This document shows positions 23,396 through 34,545 of a DNA stretch of 64,000 nucleotides, one piece after another. The DNA comes from Blepharisma stoltei (taxonomy: Eukaryota; Ciliophora; Heterotrichea; Heterotrichida; Blepharismidae). The DNA lies in assembly GCA_914767885.1 (NCBI GenBank), contig CAJZBQ010000048.1, positions 1-64,000 of the forward strand. The letters run 5' to 3'. Both the position numbers and the translations under genes were made by a program. Under the pieces are notes generated by a model. It was not told the DNA's origin. It searched no databases and saw only the letters and a program-made list of their open reading frames with translations. Positions within the stretch are counted from its first letter, which is position 1; every line of letters starts with the position of its first letter.

Positions 23396-25010
23396 TTAAG
23401 AAATAGCTGAATTTGTAATCGCTGTTGATTGGGGTAGTTGAGAATAATATAAAACTTGAATGTTTAGCTCATTCAAGTAGAATTGATGATCAGCTTGGCT
23501 TTCAACAAAATGACATTCATTACTTGTTTTTGTAACTCCCCGATAAAATTTCCATATTTAGGTAAATTAACCCCTTTAAATGGAAATATTTTGATTTTTT
23601 AATTACAAGTTTTAAAGTGAATATAATAATTTTATAAAACTAGTTTCACTTAATTTTTAATGAAAGTAATACAATTAGAATATTATTTAACAGTTATTGC
23701 CTTAAATCCATTAATTTTGAATTAATTCTTCAAATCATATTAAACCCCTTTAAAATTGAAACAGGAGTTTTGTCACCTAGAAAGGGAGTGAGCAAATATG
23801 ATAATGGTGACAAATTGATTGAATAATAATTGCTTTCGTCTTGTGGCTTATGAAATATTTGATTCCTTAGAGCATGCTTGGCTTCGGATCTTAATCTAGG
23901 ATCTTTTGTTGTTAGATTCTGAATCATGCAGATTGTTTGGATATTAATCGATATCCAACACTTTTCATTGAACTGAATATTACAATTAAGATTTTTATTG
24001 TAAATCTCATTCGTAGTTTTACCTAAAAAAGGAATCCTGCCTGCAATAAGCGAAAAAAATACAACTCCAACGCTAAATACATCTACGTTAAAGCTATATT
24101 TCATACCTAAAAGTATTTCTGGGGCAACATATCCTAATGACCCACATTTTCCCTCTAAGAAATTTTCGCATTCACTAGCCAATCCAAAGTCGCCAAGTTT
24201 GAAATCATTATTGCTATCAGAATTTACTAGAAATATATTTTCTAATTTGATATCTCTATGCACAATATTTAGCGATCTCATATATTCGACCACTTTTAAT
24301 AATTTTTGAATAAGTCCAATTGCATCTGCTTCTGAAAATCTTTTACATATTGACAGTTTTTTCCTTAGATCTCCGCCTTCTGCATATTCTAGCACCAGAT
24401 AAACGCTGTCATAGTCTTCATAAATCTTAAAAAGCTTGACAATATTAGGATGGTCAAGCCGTCTCATGATCTCTATTTCAGTCAGCAGCTGCTTAATACC
24501 ATTTTTTCTGTTACACAACTCAAACTTGCTGAAGCATTTTATTGCGTATTTTTTACCATTGGTGCTGTCAATAGCTAAAAAAACTGTGGCAAATGATCCT
24601 CTCCCTATTTCGTTCACAATTAAGTAATCTTTTTCGATATTGTCCATTATTCCTACTAGGCTTAGTTTATCAATCCACCTATTTAAATCTTCTTCATTAT
24701 CCACATAAAATGTCTTATAGTTATCTGAGTGGCCAATTTTGAACCCAAATTTTAATAATTCTTTGTTGTCTGTAAATGGTATCACCCTCTTCCATTTAAG
24801 AATTGCCATAGTTTCAATAAAGTCCGAGCCTTGTGAGAGCCTAAGTAAGCAAGTGCTGCTAAGTAAGTAGTAGTTCAACTTTGATCCAATTTCAGTGATT
24901 TCTGTCAAATAGCCTTCATGAATGATAGGCAAGCAGACTTGATTATAAGGAAGCCAAAACGGTCTTCTTTGATCAAAATCGCTGTCTGCTTCTGAAAATA
25001 TGGATAACAT
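23396..25010 (-). CDS. PH-like domain plus Ser/Thr kinase (paralogue 2)
   Basis: 452 aa after removing IES 23533-23788. PH-like part at about 15-135 (IIHEGYLTEITEIGSKL; W in RWIDKLSLVGIM). Kinase at about 140-400: GRGSFATVFLA, AIKCFSK, IVHRDIKLENIF, LGDFGLASEC, CGSLGYVAPEI. Without excision the frame reads into the element and ends at TAA 23694. With excision it opens a further stretch of about 45 codons starting TKTSNECHFVESQ and ending at TAA 23396; SNEC parallels SNED in the tail of paralogue 1. ATG 25010 is aligned with its paralogues. All catalytic residues are present. Confidence 0.85.
23533..23788. mobile_element. IES, MITE family 3, at the 3' end of the PH-kinase gene
   Basis: Flanked by TAA (23533) and TGA (23789), a TNA pair. 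The left end CTCCCCGATAAAATTTCC and the right end CTAGAAAGGGAG are eroded family-3 termini; inner copies CCCCTTTAAATGGAA and CCCCTTTAAAATTGAA are clearer. Excision (256 bp) extends the kinase open frame by about 45 codons. Confidence 0.7.
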
Positions 25011-25303
25011 TTTATTAAATAAACAAAAAACAAATAGCTATTTTGAAAACTAAGCTTTATTTGTCTTTAATAACTTAGTTACTGGCTGGGAACTGAGAAA
25101 ATGGACGCCTAAAGACTTAATAAAAAAAACTTTATATTTGAGAAAAAGGGTTGAAGCCAAGATCAATTGAAAGCTGTTTTATATATAATTAATTTTTTGC
25201 AATAATTTAGGCAGCGAAAACCTCAGATTAGCATATATTTCAAGAAAAAGCTGGGCGTTCGATAGGCTTTGTCCATTTTTCTATTTATGAAAATAATAAC
25301 TTC

Positions 25304-25548
25304 TAACTTTCCTATCCTCTGTGCTCAAACAATTTGTTAGCTTACAGCAAGATTATTAATTCTTGAAATTGGAAAGCAAAAATTAATTTGGTTTCTTAAA
25401 TTTATGTTTTAAAATGCAAGCTGTTTAAAATTTAGCATAAATAGCACGAGATTTCATTATAATAATTACCATATTCTTCATCATAAAAATTTTTATATAC
25501 CGAAAATATAGGGATTTTCCAATTGTTTATTCTCTCACAGAGGAGGGG
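25304..25548 (-). mobile_element. MITE family 1, degenerate, intergenic
   Basis: Flanked by TAA on both sides (25304, 25549). The left end is CTTTCCTATCCTCTGTGCTC, the right end CTCTCACAGAGGAGGGG. The core keeps TTTATGTTTTAAAATGCAAG and the ATTATAATAATTA motif seen in other copies. It has lost most of the hairpin. Confidence 0.65.
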
Positions 25549-25551
25549 TAA

Positions 25552-26088
25552 GAATTTGTATCAAATTCAAAGCAGCTATCTTAAAATATAGGGATATATA
25601 TTAGAAGATCTCCGCATCTAAAAATATCTTTTTAGTTCTTATTCAATGCAAATGCTTTTAGACTTTTTTCTTTATTATATTCTATGAAAATTATATAAAT
25701 ACAATTTTTATTTTTGCAATTAATATTACTTAATTGAATAAGCCTTTAAGATAAAAAGTGCGACCTTGGCAAGGCTTAGATCCAAATGCTGAATTTTAAT
25801 TTAATGGATTGAGAAGTAGCCAAAAAATAATTTCTGGAAATTCTAAATAATTACAAAAATGGATGCATAAGAAACATATTAATTTTTTAAAAATAGCAGT
25901 GGGTTACTTAAATTTATCGCATCCATCATGCCTGCTATAATTATGTTAAATAATTAATTTTATACATTTCAACAAAGAAATCAAATTATTTATAATTATC
26001 TGACCAATTTTATACATTGCTAATTAATAATTCATTTTTATAATCCAACTCATACTTCAAGATTATCGAAATGCAGAATAAAAGATAA
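25552..26088. other. Intergenic, nothing recognised
   Basis: AT-rich sequence with no supported ORF or repeat, between a decayed MITE and the 3' end of the kinase-RBR gene. Confidence 0.4.
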
Positions 26089-28016
26089 TTATTTAAAGGC
26101 ATCACTTAAATCAAAGAACCTATTTCTTCCTTCATAAATTGAAAGATATGTTTCTAAATAAGCATCAAATGTATAACATTTTTTATGCTGGTACCCTCGG
26201 CAAAAGGAACAAAATTTTTGCTGGCAATTCTCGCAGCGAATAAAATGAGGACTTAACTCGCTACTTAATATCGAGTTTTTTGATTTTTCCTTGCAACTTG
26301 GGCATACAGTGTTATCACCTCGCCAGGTAAGTTTAAAGATCTGCAAAACACAGACTTGCGATAACCCTAAATCTGCATGAATTATTCTTTTCAAATCTAG
26401 GACTGTCGGGCATACAGCACATAATAAATTCCTATAATTCTTTTCAGTAACAACTATGCATTCAATATGTTTTTTCATACATTCTTTATGATATATATGC
26501 TTGCATTCCAACTCAAAATAGATCTTACCTATAAAATTGTTGCAAAATACACAATTTTTATAGGGTTCTAACTCGCTTTCTTCTGTTATTGGCGCATTTG
26601 AAATAGAAGTTTGAGATCAATCCTCAATATTATTTTCACCTAGGGATCAATTAGAATAATTTTCAAGAGTAGTTTCACTTGATTCTACTTTATTCTCTCC
26701 TCACTTTTGACAATCTCTAGGTGATAAAATAACAATTGGCGCATCATGTGCTAAAGTTTGAAATGAGTCAATTCTCAAGGACTGAATTATTTTGTATAAT
26801 TCATGTGCGACATTTTGCATGTCTATCCTACTGCTTTCATCGTATCCCATCATTAATCTTATTAAATTTTTCAGCTGTGGTTGGTATACTTTGCGAACAG
26901 CTATGGCTTGACCTTGATACCCACTCTCCTGAAGGTTTCACTTAAATGAAACAGAAAAGTCCATCATTATGGATTAGACAGTTTTACCTAAAATGAAGCC
27001 ATCTGAAAGATGGGGGGAAGTCTAGGTCGAGCTAAAGCTGTGCTCGTGCTATAATCTAAGGGTATTACCTTCTCATAATTTTCATTTATAGAAGCCATAA
27101 TATCTGATTCTTGCTTTCAGCGGAAATCTATGCCAGGTTGGAGAGCTATGGTCTCAAGCATAGTCTTTCCTAACGCTCACACATCATCCTTTAGAGGGTT
27201 AATGCTTTTTGTTTCAGTCTTGCCTAGCCCAAACTTGTCAAGAAGATTAGGAGACATATAAAACTCTGTTCCGATGACTGTATTCGAGCTTCTTGTGCTA
27301 AAGGACTCATATCTGGAAGCACCAAAGTCTCCAAGCTTTAATATTTCGACATCAGATACAAAAATATTGTCTGGCTTTATATCTCTATGATACATTTTTG
27401 AGTTGTGAAGCCAAGCCAGCGCCTCAGCTATTCAGTAAAATTCCCAAACAATATAAGAATATGTAAAATGTGTTCCTTTTTCTCTTTGTTTCTCAATGAA
27501 ATTAGTTAATGATCCTTTTTCACAGTATTCCATAAAAATTCATCTGTTGATGTTATTTCTAATATGATAGTAATATTTCACAATTGCTCTAGTTTTTTGG
27601 CTTGCTTCTTTTAGCAATTGAACTTCTCTTTGAAATTCATAATCACTTGCGTTTATTAGTCCTTTCAATATTGCTTTTTTTGGAAGACCAATTCCAGGAA
27701 GCCATCTATTAAAACTAACAACTCAGATATATGCAGCGCGGTCCCATGCTATTTGATTGGGCTTTTTTGGTAGTCAGAAATTTGCTCCAAAACTTTTTAG
27801 TCGAAAGTAAATTTTGATCAAATGTATCAAGAGGGAAAATTTTGAGAAAAAATAGCGTAGAGGATGTCTCGCTACCAAAAAGTCTGGAGGAAAACATGCA
27901 GCGCCTGTGGTTGGAAATACAATTTCTCTGATGAAGTCCTGATAATAATCTTCGATAAATTCTTCAGATGATGTTTCCATTTTAGAATATCTAAATTTGG
28001 ATTTCAAAGGATACAT
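26089..28016 (-). CDS. Protein kinase fused to RING/IBR (RBR-like) zinc domains
   Basis: 582 aa after removing IES 26887-27065, with many Trp TGAs. A kinase domain comes first: WIFMEYCEKGSLTNFIEKQ, MYHRDIKPDNIFV, LGDFGASRYES, GTEFYMSPNLL, then after the IES join YQPQLKNLIRLMMGYDESSR. The glycine loop is weak. A Ser/Glu/Trp linker leads to a RING-like cluster (CVFCNNFIG, then CKHIYHKEC, then CAVC) and an IBR-like cluster (CPSCKEKS, RCENCQQKFCSFCRGYQHKKC split by spacing). A classical RING2 with its catalytic Cys is not seen. It would link phosphorylation with ubiquitin ligation; this is inferred from domains only. Start ATG 28016; a second Met lies 12 residues in. Confidence 0.82.
26887..27065. 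other. IES, 179 bp, inside the kinase-RBR kinase domain
   Basis: TAC at 26887 and 27066. Removing it joins ENYEKV to YQPQLKNLI in frame, the normal kinase C-lobe order; unspliced, the frame meets a TAG. GC-richer than average; no inverted repeat seen. Confidence 0.8.
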
Positions 28017-28465
28017 AATGATTGATATCGGTATATTTTACTGAGGTGGGCTCCCTCAAAGCAACTCGAGCTTGGGCCGAAAAACCTTATATTTCAGTAG
28101 ATTTTTCTCTAATCGACCCACCCAAATGCGGAAATGTCGGAAACCTCTATTTTCAATCTAAATGCCCAGTTTTACTCAGCTCTGCTTTTGCTTAGACAAG
28201 ATCACCTCTTTGATGGACCTTTTCAACTGGAGAGACTGTAGCCCTGGAAATCTTGCTAAGTATAAGTCCTTTATTCTAACCTAGAAAAAATATCTAAATA
28301 TATTTTCTACAATAAATTCACATTATATATGAGCGAAAATGAAATCCCTTATATAAAAAGATGTTTACCTTTTATATTTAAAATTGGCATCCTTAAATAA
28401 AAGAAAATACTTTACTATGAGTTTGAGACACATCTAAAATAAAATCAAATAATAGAGCTAATTTA
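28017..28465. other. Intergenic with a GC-richer block at about 28035-28270
   Basis: The block contains CTCCCTCAAAGCAACTCGAG and GGAGAGACTGTAGCCCTGG. It is unlike the AT-rich spacers nearby and recalls the retroposon-like IESs, but no boundary repeat or tail was found. Confidence 0.4.
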
Positions 28466-29662
28466 TTATTGAATTATTCCTCTATTTCTTCCACATTGCG
28501 TAAAAGCTTCAATCGCTCTATCAATCTGTTGCTCCGAATGAGCTGCACTTAGCTGAACTCTTATTCTAGCCTGTCCCCTTGGAACTACAGGGAATGAAAA
28601 TCCAATCACATAAATTCCTTTCTGCAGCATATCGTCGGCTAGTTGTGAAGCCAATTTTGCATCTCCCAGCATGATAGGGACAATAGGTGAATCCTGATGT
28701 CCAATAATGTTAAATCCAGCATTTCTCATCCCATTTCTAAACCTATTGGTATTTCCTCTCAATTTTTCTGGTAATTCAGAGCTTTCACCTAATAAACTCA
28801 AGACTTCCAGGGTAGCTCCAACAATAGAAGGAGCAAGGGAATTAGAAAATAAGTAAGGTCTAGACTTTTGCCTTAAAATATCAATAATTTCTTTTTTGCC
28901 TGTAGTATAGCCACCACTAGCACCTCCAAGAGCTTTTCCAAGGGTTGAATTAATCACGTCAATTCTGTCTGCAACTCCAAAATATTCAGGAGTTCCTCTT
29001 CCAGTTCTGCCAATAAAGCCAGTGGCATGACTTTCGTCGACAAAGACCAACGCATTATATTGTTCAGCAAGCTCAACGATTCTTGGGAGGTTAGCGAAAT
29101 CTCCATCCATGCTGAAAACACCATCAGTGACTATAAGTCTTATACGCTTTTCTTGGGTTTTCTGTAAGCATTCTTCTAGATGGGCCATATCAAGATGCCT
29201 ATAGATTTGTCTCTCAGCTTGGCATAGCCTAACTCCATCTATTATGGATGCGTGGTTTAGGGCATCAGTCAAGATTGCATCCTCCTTTGTAAGAATCCCT
29301 TCAAAAATCCCTGCGTTAGCGTCAAAGCAGCTCGAGTACAAAATTGCATCTTCTTTGCCATGAAACTCAGCAATTTTTCTTTCAAGCGCTTTATGGCTGT
29401 CTTGAGTTCCACAAATAAACCGGACCGAGCTGAGTCCAAATCCATACTTATCAAGGGCTGCTTTGGCAGCAGAAATGACTCTTTTGTTGTCGCTTAGGCC
29501 TAGGTAATTATTTGCGCAAAAATTCAAGACTGTTTTGCCTTCTGCTCTGATCTCGACTCTTTGAGGAGTAGTAATGATGCGTTCGGTTTTAAAGGTCCCA
29601 GCTTCTTTGATATCATTAAGCAGCTGCTGGAAAATTGGCTGAACTTTTCTGTAGTTGCTCAT
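28466..29662 (-). CDS. GCAT: Glycine C-acetyltransferase (2-amino-3-ketobutyrate CoA ligase)
   Basis: 398 aa, the usual length of the family, ATG to TAA, no IES and no Trp codon at all. PLP fold-type I features: NFCANNYLGLS near the start, SSVRFICGTQDSHK, DALNHASIIDG, DGVFSMDGD, VDESHATGFIGRTGRG (Asp and His that bind PLP), and STLGKALGGASGG with the Schiff-base Lys at about 242. Final arginine motif RGQARIRVQLSAAHS. It splits 2-amino-3-ketobutyrate from threonine breakdown into glycine and acetyl-CoA, normally in mitochondria, though no clear targeting peptide is seen here. Closely related 8-amino-7-oxononanoate synthase was considered; the N-terminus and GTQDSHK fit the former better. Confidence 0.95.
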   Translation of the reverse strand: MSNYRKVQPIFQQLLNDIKEAGTFKTERIITTPQRVEIRAEGKTVLNFCANNYLGLSDNKRVISAAKAALDKYGFGLSSVRFICGTQDSHKALERKIAEFHGKEDAILYSSCFDANAGIFEGILTKEDAILTDALNHASIIDGVRLCQAERQIYRHLDMAHLEECLQKTQEKRIRLIVTDGVFSMDGDFANLPRIVELAEQYNALVFVDESHATGFIGRTGRGTPEYFGVADRIDVINSTLGKALGGASGGYTTGKKEIIDILRQKSRPYLFSNSLAPSIVGATLEVLSLLGESSELPEKLRGNTNRFRNGMRNAGFNIIGHQDSPIVPIMLGDAKLASQLADDMLQKGIYVIGFSFPVVPRGQARIRVQLSAAHSEQQIDRAIEAFTQCGRNRGIIQ

Positions 29663-29863
29663 GATATTATTATTGGCTAAAACGGACCATATATATGATA
29701 GAGCGAAAAAAGAGAAGAAAGGAAAAAATTATTTATAAATAAGCTGAGCTATTATTTTTATAATCAATTTTTATTTTATATATAAAACAATTAAAATACC
29801 AACATTGCAATCATTTTAATTCTTTATTCAATTTATTTAATATTTTTCGATTAAATATATACC

Positions 29864-32292
29864 TTACTCTTCCCATGAAGCTTTTGGAGGATCAAGTAGC
29901 GCTCGAGAAGTCCCATATCTTTTATTTTTCCTACCTTTAGCGTCAGTAGTTACTTTTTCTTCCAGCGGAGTTTCAATGTTCATAGTAACCATTGTTTTAT
30001 ATCGCATTCTTCCAGTATCGCTTTCCCACATCATTAAATTGTTGCGGACTTCTTTGACGCAATTTTCTTCAATTAAATCAGAGGCTAAGTAATTAGACAT
30101 TGCTTCATATAGCGGAAGCACTATATTTTTTATAAAGCCTGCTTGAGATTTAGGGATATCAGTGTTATTTCGGTCACAATACATTGAAATGGGGAGATTC
30201 TTGGATCTTTCAATGTCTCCTTGATTAAAAAATTCCTCAATAACTAATCCCCCCTTCAAAATAGAACAAAATTTTGATAAATTTTCCAATTGGAATCAAA
30301 ATTTTAGCTTTTCTTGATAAAATAAATAAATCTTTTATACCTAATTTATATCGCTAAATTCGATAATTTACCTAAAATTGTTCTATTTCAAAGGGATTAA
30401 AAAATAAAATTTAACCCCTTGGAACAGTTTTTCGTTCAAATTAAAAGTGGGAGTAAGTAACTTCATTTTTTATGCAAATCTTTAGATTTTGCTGAATGAC
30501 CAATATCAGCACTTTTAATTAGCAACTTCAGAGCATCAATTTTCTGATCCAATGTTTCCAGTTTTTTAAGCGGCCCAGTTGAATTTTTTGCTTTAAAAGC
30601 TGACAGAAAATCCCAATGTCTCGCCATATCTGTAGCTAAAATCATTTCGATTATTAATTTTCTGATATTTGTATAATCTTCCTGTGACAAATTCTGAAAA
30701 ATATCTGTATCAAGAGTTTTCATCAGAATAAAAATAGATGAGCTATGCATCATTTCGAGGACAGAGAAATCATTATATTCCACAGCAAGGGTGTCACGAT
30801 TATTAATAAGAAAACGGTTTGTCAAACCTGGGTGACCTACATCGTGCCCTAGAGAAGCTACTACAATGGCTAAAAGATCAATATCAGCTAATTGCTCAGA
30901 TAAAACTGACTTTCTAACAAAATACATTACAGAAGATAATACATCAGCTCCATGTGTGGAGTTGTGATATGGATTATCATTATATTGTGACTCCATTCTC
31001 TCAAAGAAGTTTGATATTATACTTTCATTTACGTTAAGAAGCTCGTCTAAAACGTATTTATCTATACAATATTTTCCCACTGTTGACAATGGTTTTCCGT
31101 CAGTGCACTCTTTCAAAAAAAATACATCAAAATTTCAATTATTCCCGACCTGCTTCAGCACCCCTGCTAATTCTTGTCAATTATAGCTCCTCGTAATCAT
31201 TAGAATATTTTCAGTGTCTCTCTTTTTAATTTTGGACTTAGCGGATGATATTTCAGTTGCAGAGTTCTCAATAATTGTTTGCCTCACAAATAGTCTGTCT
31301 TCTTCAGTCATATTTCTTGTGATGATATCTATGTTAGGCGTATAAATGTTGGACTTTGACTTCAGCATCTGCAAAACCCTTTTAATTAAGTCAATAATTC
31401 TTGAGATTTTGCCATCAATTGCAGTAGGGGTATGCCTTATTGTTTTGGCTGACGATAAGCATTCCATTAAGAATTCTGTGATCCCTTCAATTTCGGTTTG
31501 CGGTTCACATTTTGCAGACTCCAGGATTTTTTCATTTCAAGTCTGCTTATTATAAAACCTGTGACGCAAGTCTGCTTCTTTTTTATAGAATTTATAAGCT
31601 TCCACTAAAAATCTCATAACAAAAATACCAAACTCAAATAGTGTGACAGCTAATTTTTGGTCAGATAAAAGATGAAGAATTATATAAGCTGCTGCAATAA
31701 GAGTATTGTCTCTTAAATAGTTAGCAAAGCTGAAATGTGTTATAAATTGTGATATAGTCAAAAGAATCAAAAGGCCAGGGAGGCATGAGACATAAGTCTC
31801 AGAATTTACATCCAGCATCCATTTCTGAACAGGGCCGTTATTCAAAATCAAAATCGCAGCAAATGAGATATAAGAAAATGACAAGGCTTGGATCCTATAA
31901 ATACGAAAAACATTAGTTGTCAGCCCAAGCCAGATAATCAGAGAATTTCAAATCATTTGTCCACAAATCAAGCAAACCTGGAAAGCAAAGCTGCTCGATG
32001 AAGAATCCTCAATTGCATATGCAATTATATAAATCAGTAGATAAACTAATGATAAAGAATAAAAACCAAGCAAATAATCGAGCGCTCTCTCGCCAAAATT
32101 TTCATTTAGTTTATAGTTGTGTTTCTCTTCACTGATTATTAAATATTGAAACGATTTTTCCAATTCCTTCGATTGGAATTTCAGGCAGCTTCTGTAGCCT
32201 CGCTTTCTGGAAGTTTCTGTGGTCTTGTACTCTGAAGTCGTCATAATAGTGGGATTAGGGTCATTTCCTTCGTAGGCGTTTGAAGTTTCCAT
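29864..32292 (-). CDS. Membrane-bound cyclic nucleotide phosphodiesterase (class I)
   Basis: 739 aa after removing IES 30245-30453; several Trp TGAs. N-terminal cytosolic part, then about six hydrophobic segments at residues about 75-250 (LLGFYSLSLVYLLIYIIAYA and others). The catalytic PDE domain is at about 400-690: YHNSTHGADV, GHDVGHPGLTN, ILATDMARH and SADIGHSAKSKDLH give the metal-binding His/Asp set, and the joined KWSYLVIEEFFNQGD restores the family segment. TM regions before the PDE domain are common in protist PDEs. It should hydrolyse cAMP and/or cGMP at a membrane. A basic tail (KGRKNKRYG) ends the protein. Specificity cannot be read from the sequence. Confidence 0.9.
30245..30453. 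mobile_element. IES, MITE family 3, in the PDE catalytic domain
   Basis: Flanked by TAA at 30245 and 30454. Left CCCCCCTTCAAAATAGAACAAA, read as TCCCCCCTTCAAAATAG then AACAAA; right TTCGTTCAAATTAAAAGTGG then GAG. An inner copy AACCCCTTGGAACAG forms the hairpin end. Its removal (209 bp) is required to keep the catalytic domain open. Confidence 0.85.
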
Positions 32293-32333
32293 AATAAAAA
32301 AATGATTAAAACAATTTTAATAAGTATTTATAT

Positions 32334-34529
32334 TTAGGCTACATTTGAACTGCTTCTATCTAAGTTAAACAATGATAAAGGAGCTTGCCTTTTCGCTAGC
32401 TGCTTCCTCTCTAAAGCAGCTGCCATTGAATTAATCCTTGTTCGGTTGGTTTTCTCTTCTCTTTTCTCAGCTGCAACAATAAATTGGTGAATAGACTGCC
32501 TGTAGTTATCAGACTCGTCGACTAAGTCAGATAAAAACATCTTGGAGCATCGATCGCAGAAGTGAGAAGACCAGGTTAGCTTGAGTTTTTCTACTTTATT
32601 TACAGGTTCCAGTATTTCTTCTGAGTCCTCTTTAAGAAGAGACTCAGAATTTTCCATCTTTTCAATCAGATAGCTTGATTCGACGATTCCATTTATAGCA
32701 GCCATGTTGAATGTATATGAGCTGGTATGCTTGAACTGAACAAGTGTGTAATCATCAGTCTCTCTAATCGTGTATATTGAATTAAGCTCGTACATTGTGT
32801 GCTCATAATTGTAAAGAAAATGATACCCTGCCTGTCCTTCAGGAAGCTCAAATTTTGACATTTCTATAAGTTTGTTATCCCATTTTTTCCTTTCTTCTGG
32901 AACTGTAATGATGCTTATGAGCCTTTGTACGGTTGTCTCTAAATTAACTTCACATTTTATTGCCAGCTCTTTGTTTATCAGCCTATAAAAAATTTCTGAG
33001 TCTCTTTCATTGCATTTAAGTCTTCTTCAATCTAAGCTCCCATGAGATAATATTTTTGGCAAGCTTTTGCAGATAGTTTTTTCACTTCCCCATTCATCAA
33101 ATGCTTCTAATGCTTCAAGATCATTGTTTAGCACTATATTTAGACCAAAATTATCTTTGGCTAATTGGAAATTCTCGTCTAAAACCTTTAAAATTTCGTA
33201 AGCCAAGCACTGGCTTTCTCCATGAATTCTCCTCATCAAGTGGTCATTTAGTTTCATTTTGCTTAAAAAGTCTGGTCCAAGTTTTACTAATTCTTGCTTA
33301 ACTTTATTGAAATCCCAAAACCTGTCACTTGATATGAGTTTTGTCAAGATATCTAGGGCTTTACACCCAATATTATCAAGCCCACATAATGGAATGAGCA
33401 CATTAAGTAAAATCGCGAAATATTCATTTCTTACTAGTCTTCTTTTAGAAAAAAACTGCCACTCGAACTCTTCTAGAGCCCTATATCTGTTCCTTGATTC
33501 TGAGGTAACTTTTGTTGAAAACTCAACAATTAGATTTTCATCCTGCGAAACAGAATTTTGCCGATTTGTTGAGACAATTTCAAAGCCATCAGTAGGCACA
33601 TTCAAAAACTTAGATAAAGGTAAAAGCAGCTCGGTGTGCCCAGAAGCTTCTTGTAGCCACAATTCGAGATTTGCTCTCCTTTCTGAAATTACAGCTGCAG
33701 ACAGCTTATTGAATATTTTTTTAGGGAATTTTGGTAGTGTAATCGCATTTTCTGCCAAAATTTCTTCAATCTATTTAGCAAGTTAGTTAGTTAGTTATTA
33801 AAGTCAGGCGTTAGCCATATTGGTGACGCAGTCACCAAAGACCTCCCGTACGGGAGGTTCATCCGCTTTTCGACTCCAGCCCAGAGGGTCTATCCTCTTG
33901 CGAGTGTCCTTCCGGTACCTTCTGTCTCCTCCTTGCCTTTAAGGCTTCAATCTTGAGTGGGCGGCTTATGGATTTCTGCGGCCCTGCGGGCGATTGGAGT
34001 AGCTTGATTCCAGGGATCAACTCCTTTGAGTCTATCGGGTGTCGAAGTGCCTTTCTTCGACAGCTACAGGAAAAAGACTGTTCCCCTGTGGCCTGGGCAG
34101 AAACCCCCAGTTTCTCGGTAGAGGAATGCCCATGGGTCCTTGGATCCAAAGGACAATGTCGAGCACCTCCATTTCCAACCACAGGAAAGCAGCCAAAACC
34201 TACCCGGATACACACCTCTAGAGCCTGCACTAGATTCTCAGCTCGGAGTCCGTCCCAGTTCGCCGCAGCCATAAGGTCTGCACTACTGCGCCAAGAGGGC
34301 AGGTTGACACGTGTCGCCATTTTTAATGTATATCTATTTAGCAAGTACTTCAGAATTTAGAGAAGAAAATTCTTTATAGCGACGAAATACGCGGTAAGAG
34401 TCTTTTCCATCAAGAATTGTATTGATTTCATATTCCTAGGTGGATATTTACTGTGTAAAGCCGAGACAAGAATGACCTCTTTCTTCGTTGATAAGTTCCA
34501 GTGATGTTGATAGAAATATTATGGTTCAT
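32334..34529 (-). CDS. PX-domain (phosphoinositide-binding) protein
   Basis: 533 aa after removing one IES (563 bp, 33769-34331 or equivalent) and two introns of 16 nt (34436-34451) and 15 nt (34334-34348 after excision). The PX domain at residues about 5-110 is then complete: SRLYTEYEINTILDG, YRVFRRYKEFSSLNSE, LPKFPKKIFNKL, ISERRANLELWLQ. The rest contains a helical region and, near the C-terminus, CDRCSKMF (two Cys pairs at most). PX domains bind PI3P on endosomes, so a sorting role is likely; no BAR domain was recognised. The frame totals exactly 534 codons with these inserts removed, which supports the model. Confidence 0.85.
33769..34331 (-). mobile_element. IES, 563 bp, retroposon-like, sitting on a 15-nt intron
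   Basis: Flanked by identical 15-bp repeats ATCTATTTAGCAAGT (33769-33783, 34332-34346). Read on the minus strand it starts near ATTAAAAATGGCGACACGTG, includes CTTGGCGCAGTAGTGCAGAC (like a tRNA-type A box), and ends with four TAAC units beside the repeat. GC-rich compared with the genome. A diverged relative lies in the IP3-receptor gene at 51911-52508 (shared GATTTCTGCGGCCCTGC and similar ends). The long target repeat, tail and A-box-like motif suggest a SINE-like retroposon; that classification is inference. ORFs inside it are not credible. Confidence 0.7.
34334..34348 (-). other. 15-nt intron of the PX gene
   Basis: GTACTTGCTAAATAG on the minus strand; it removes an in-frame TAG and joins SSLNSE to IEEILAE. 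Length and GT-AG borders fit heterotrich introns. Confidence 0.8.
34436..34451 (-). other. 16-nt intron of the PX gene
   Basis: GTAAATATCCACCTAG on the minus strand; splicing joins SRLYT to EYEINT, the expected PX strand order, and removes a frameshift. Confidence 0.82.
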
Positions 34530-34545
34530 TTTATAATTTATAATA

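Noticed and set aside
28466-29662. Recent bacterial transfer of the GCAT gene
   Set aside because: Bacterial and mitochondrial forms are very similar, and codon use does not differ clearly by eye; a phylogeny would be needed.
33859-34360. ORFs of 135-161 codons on both strands
   Set aside because: They lie inside the retroposon-like IES, have skewed composition, and show no family motif; they reflect its high GC content.
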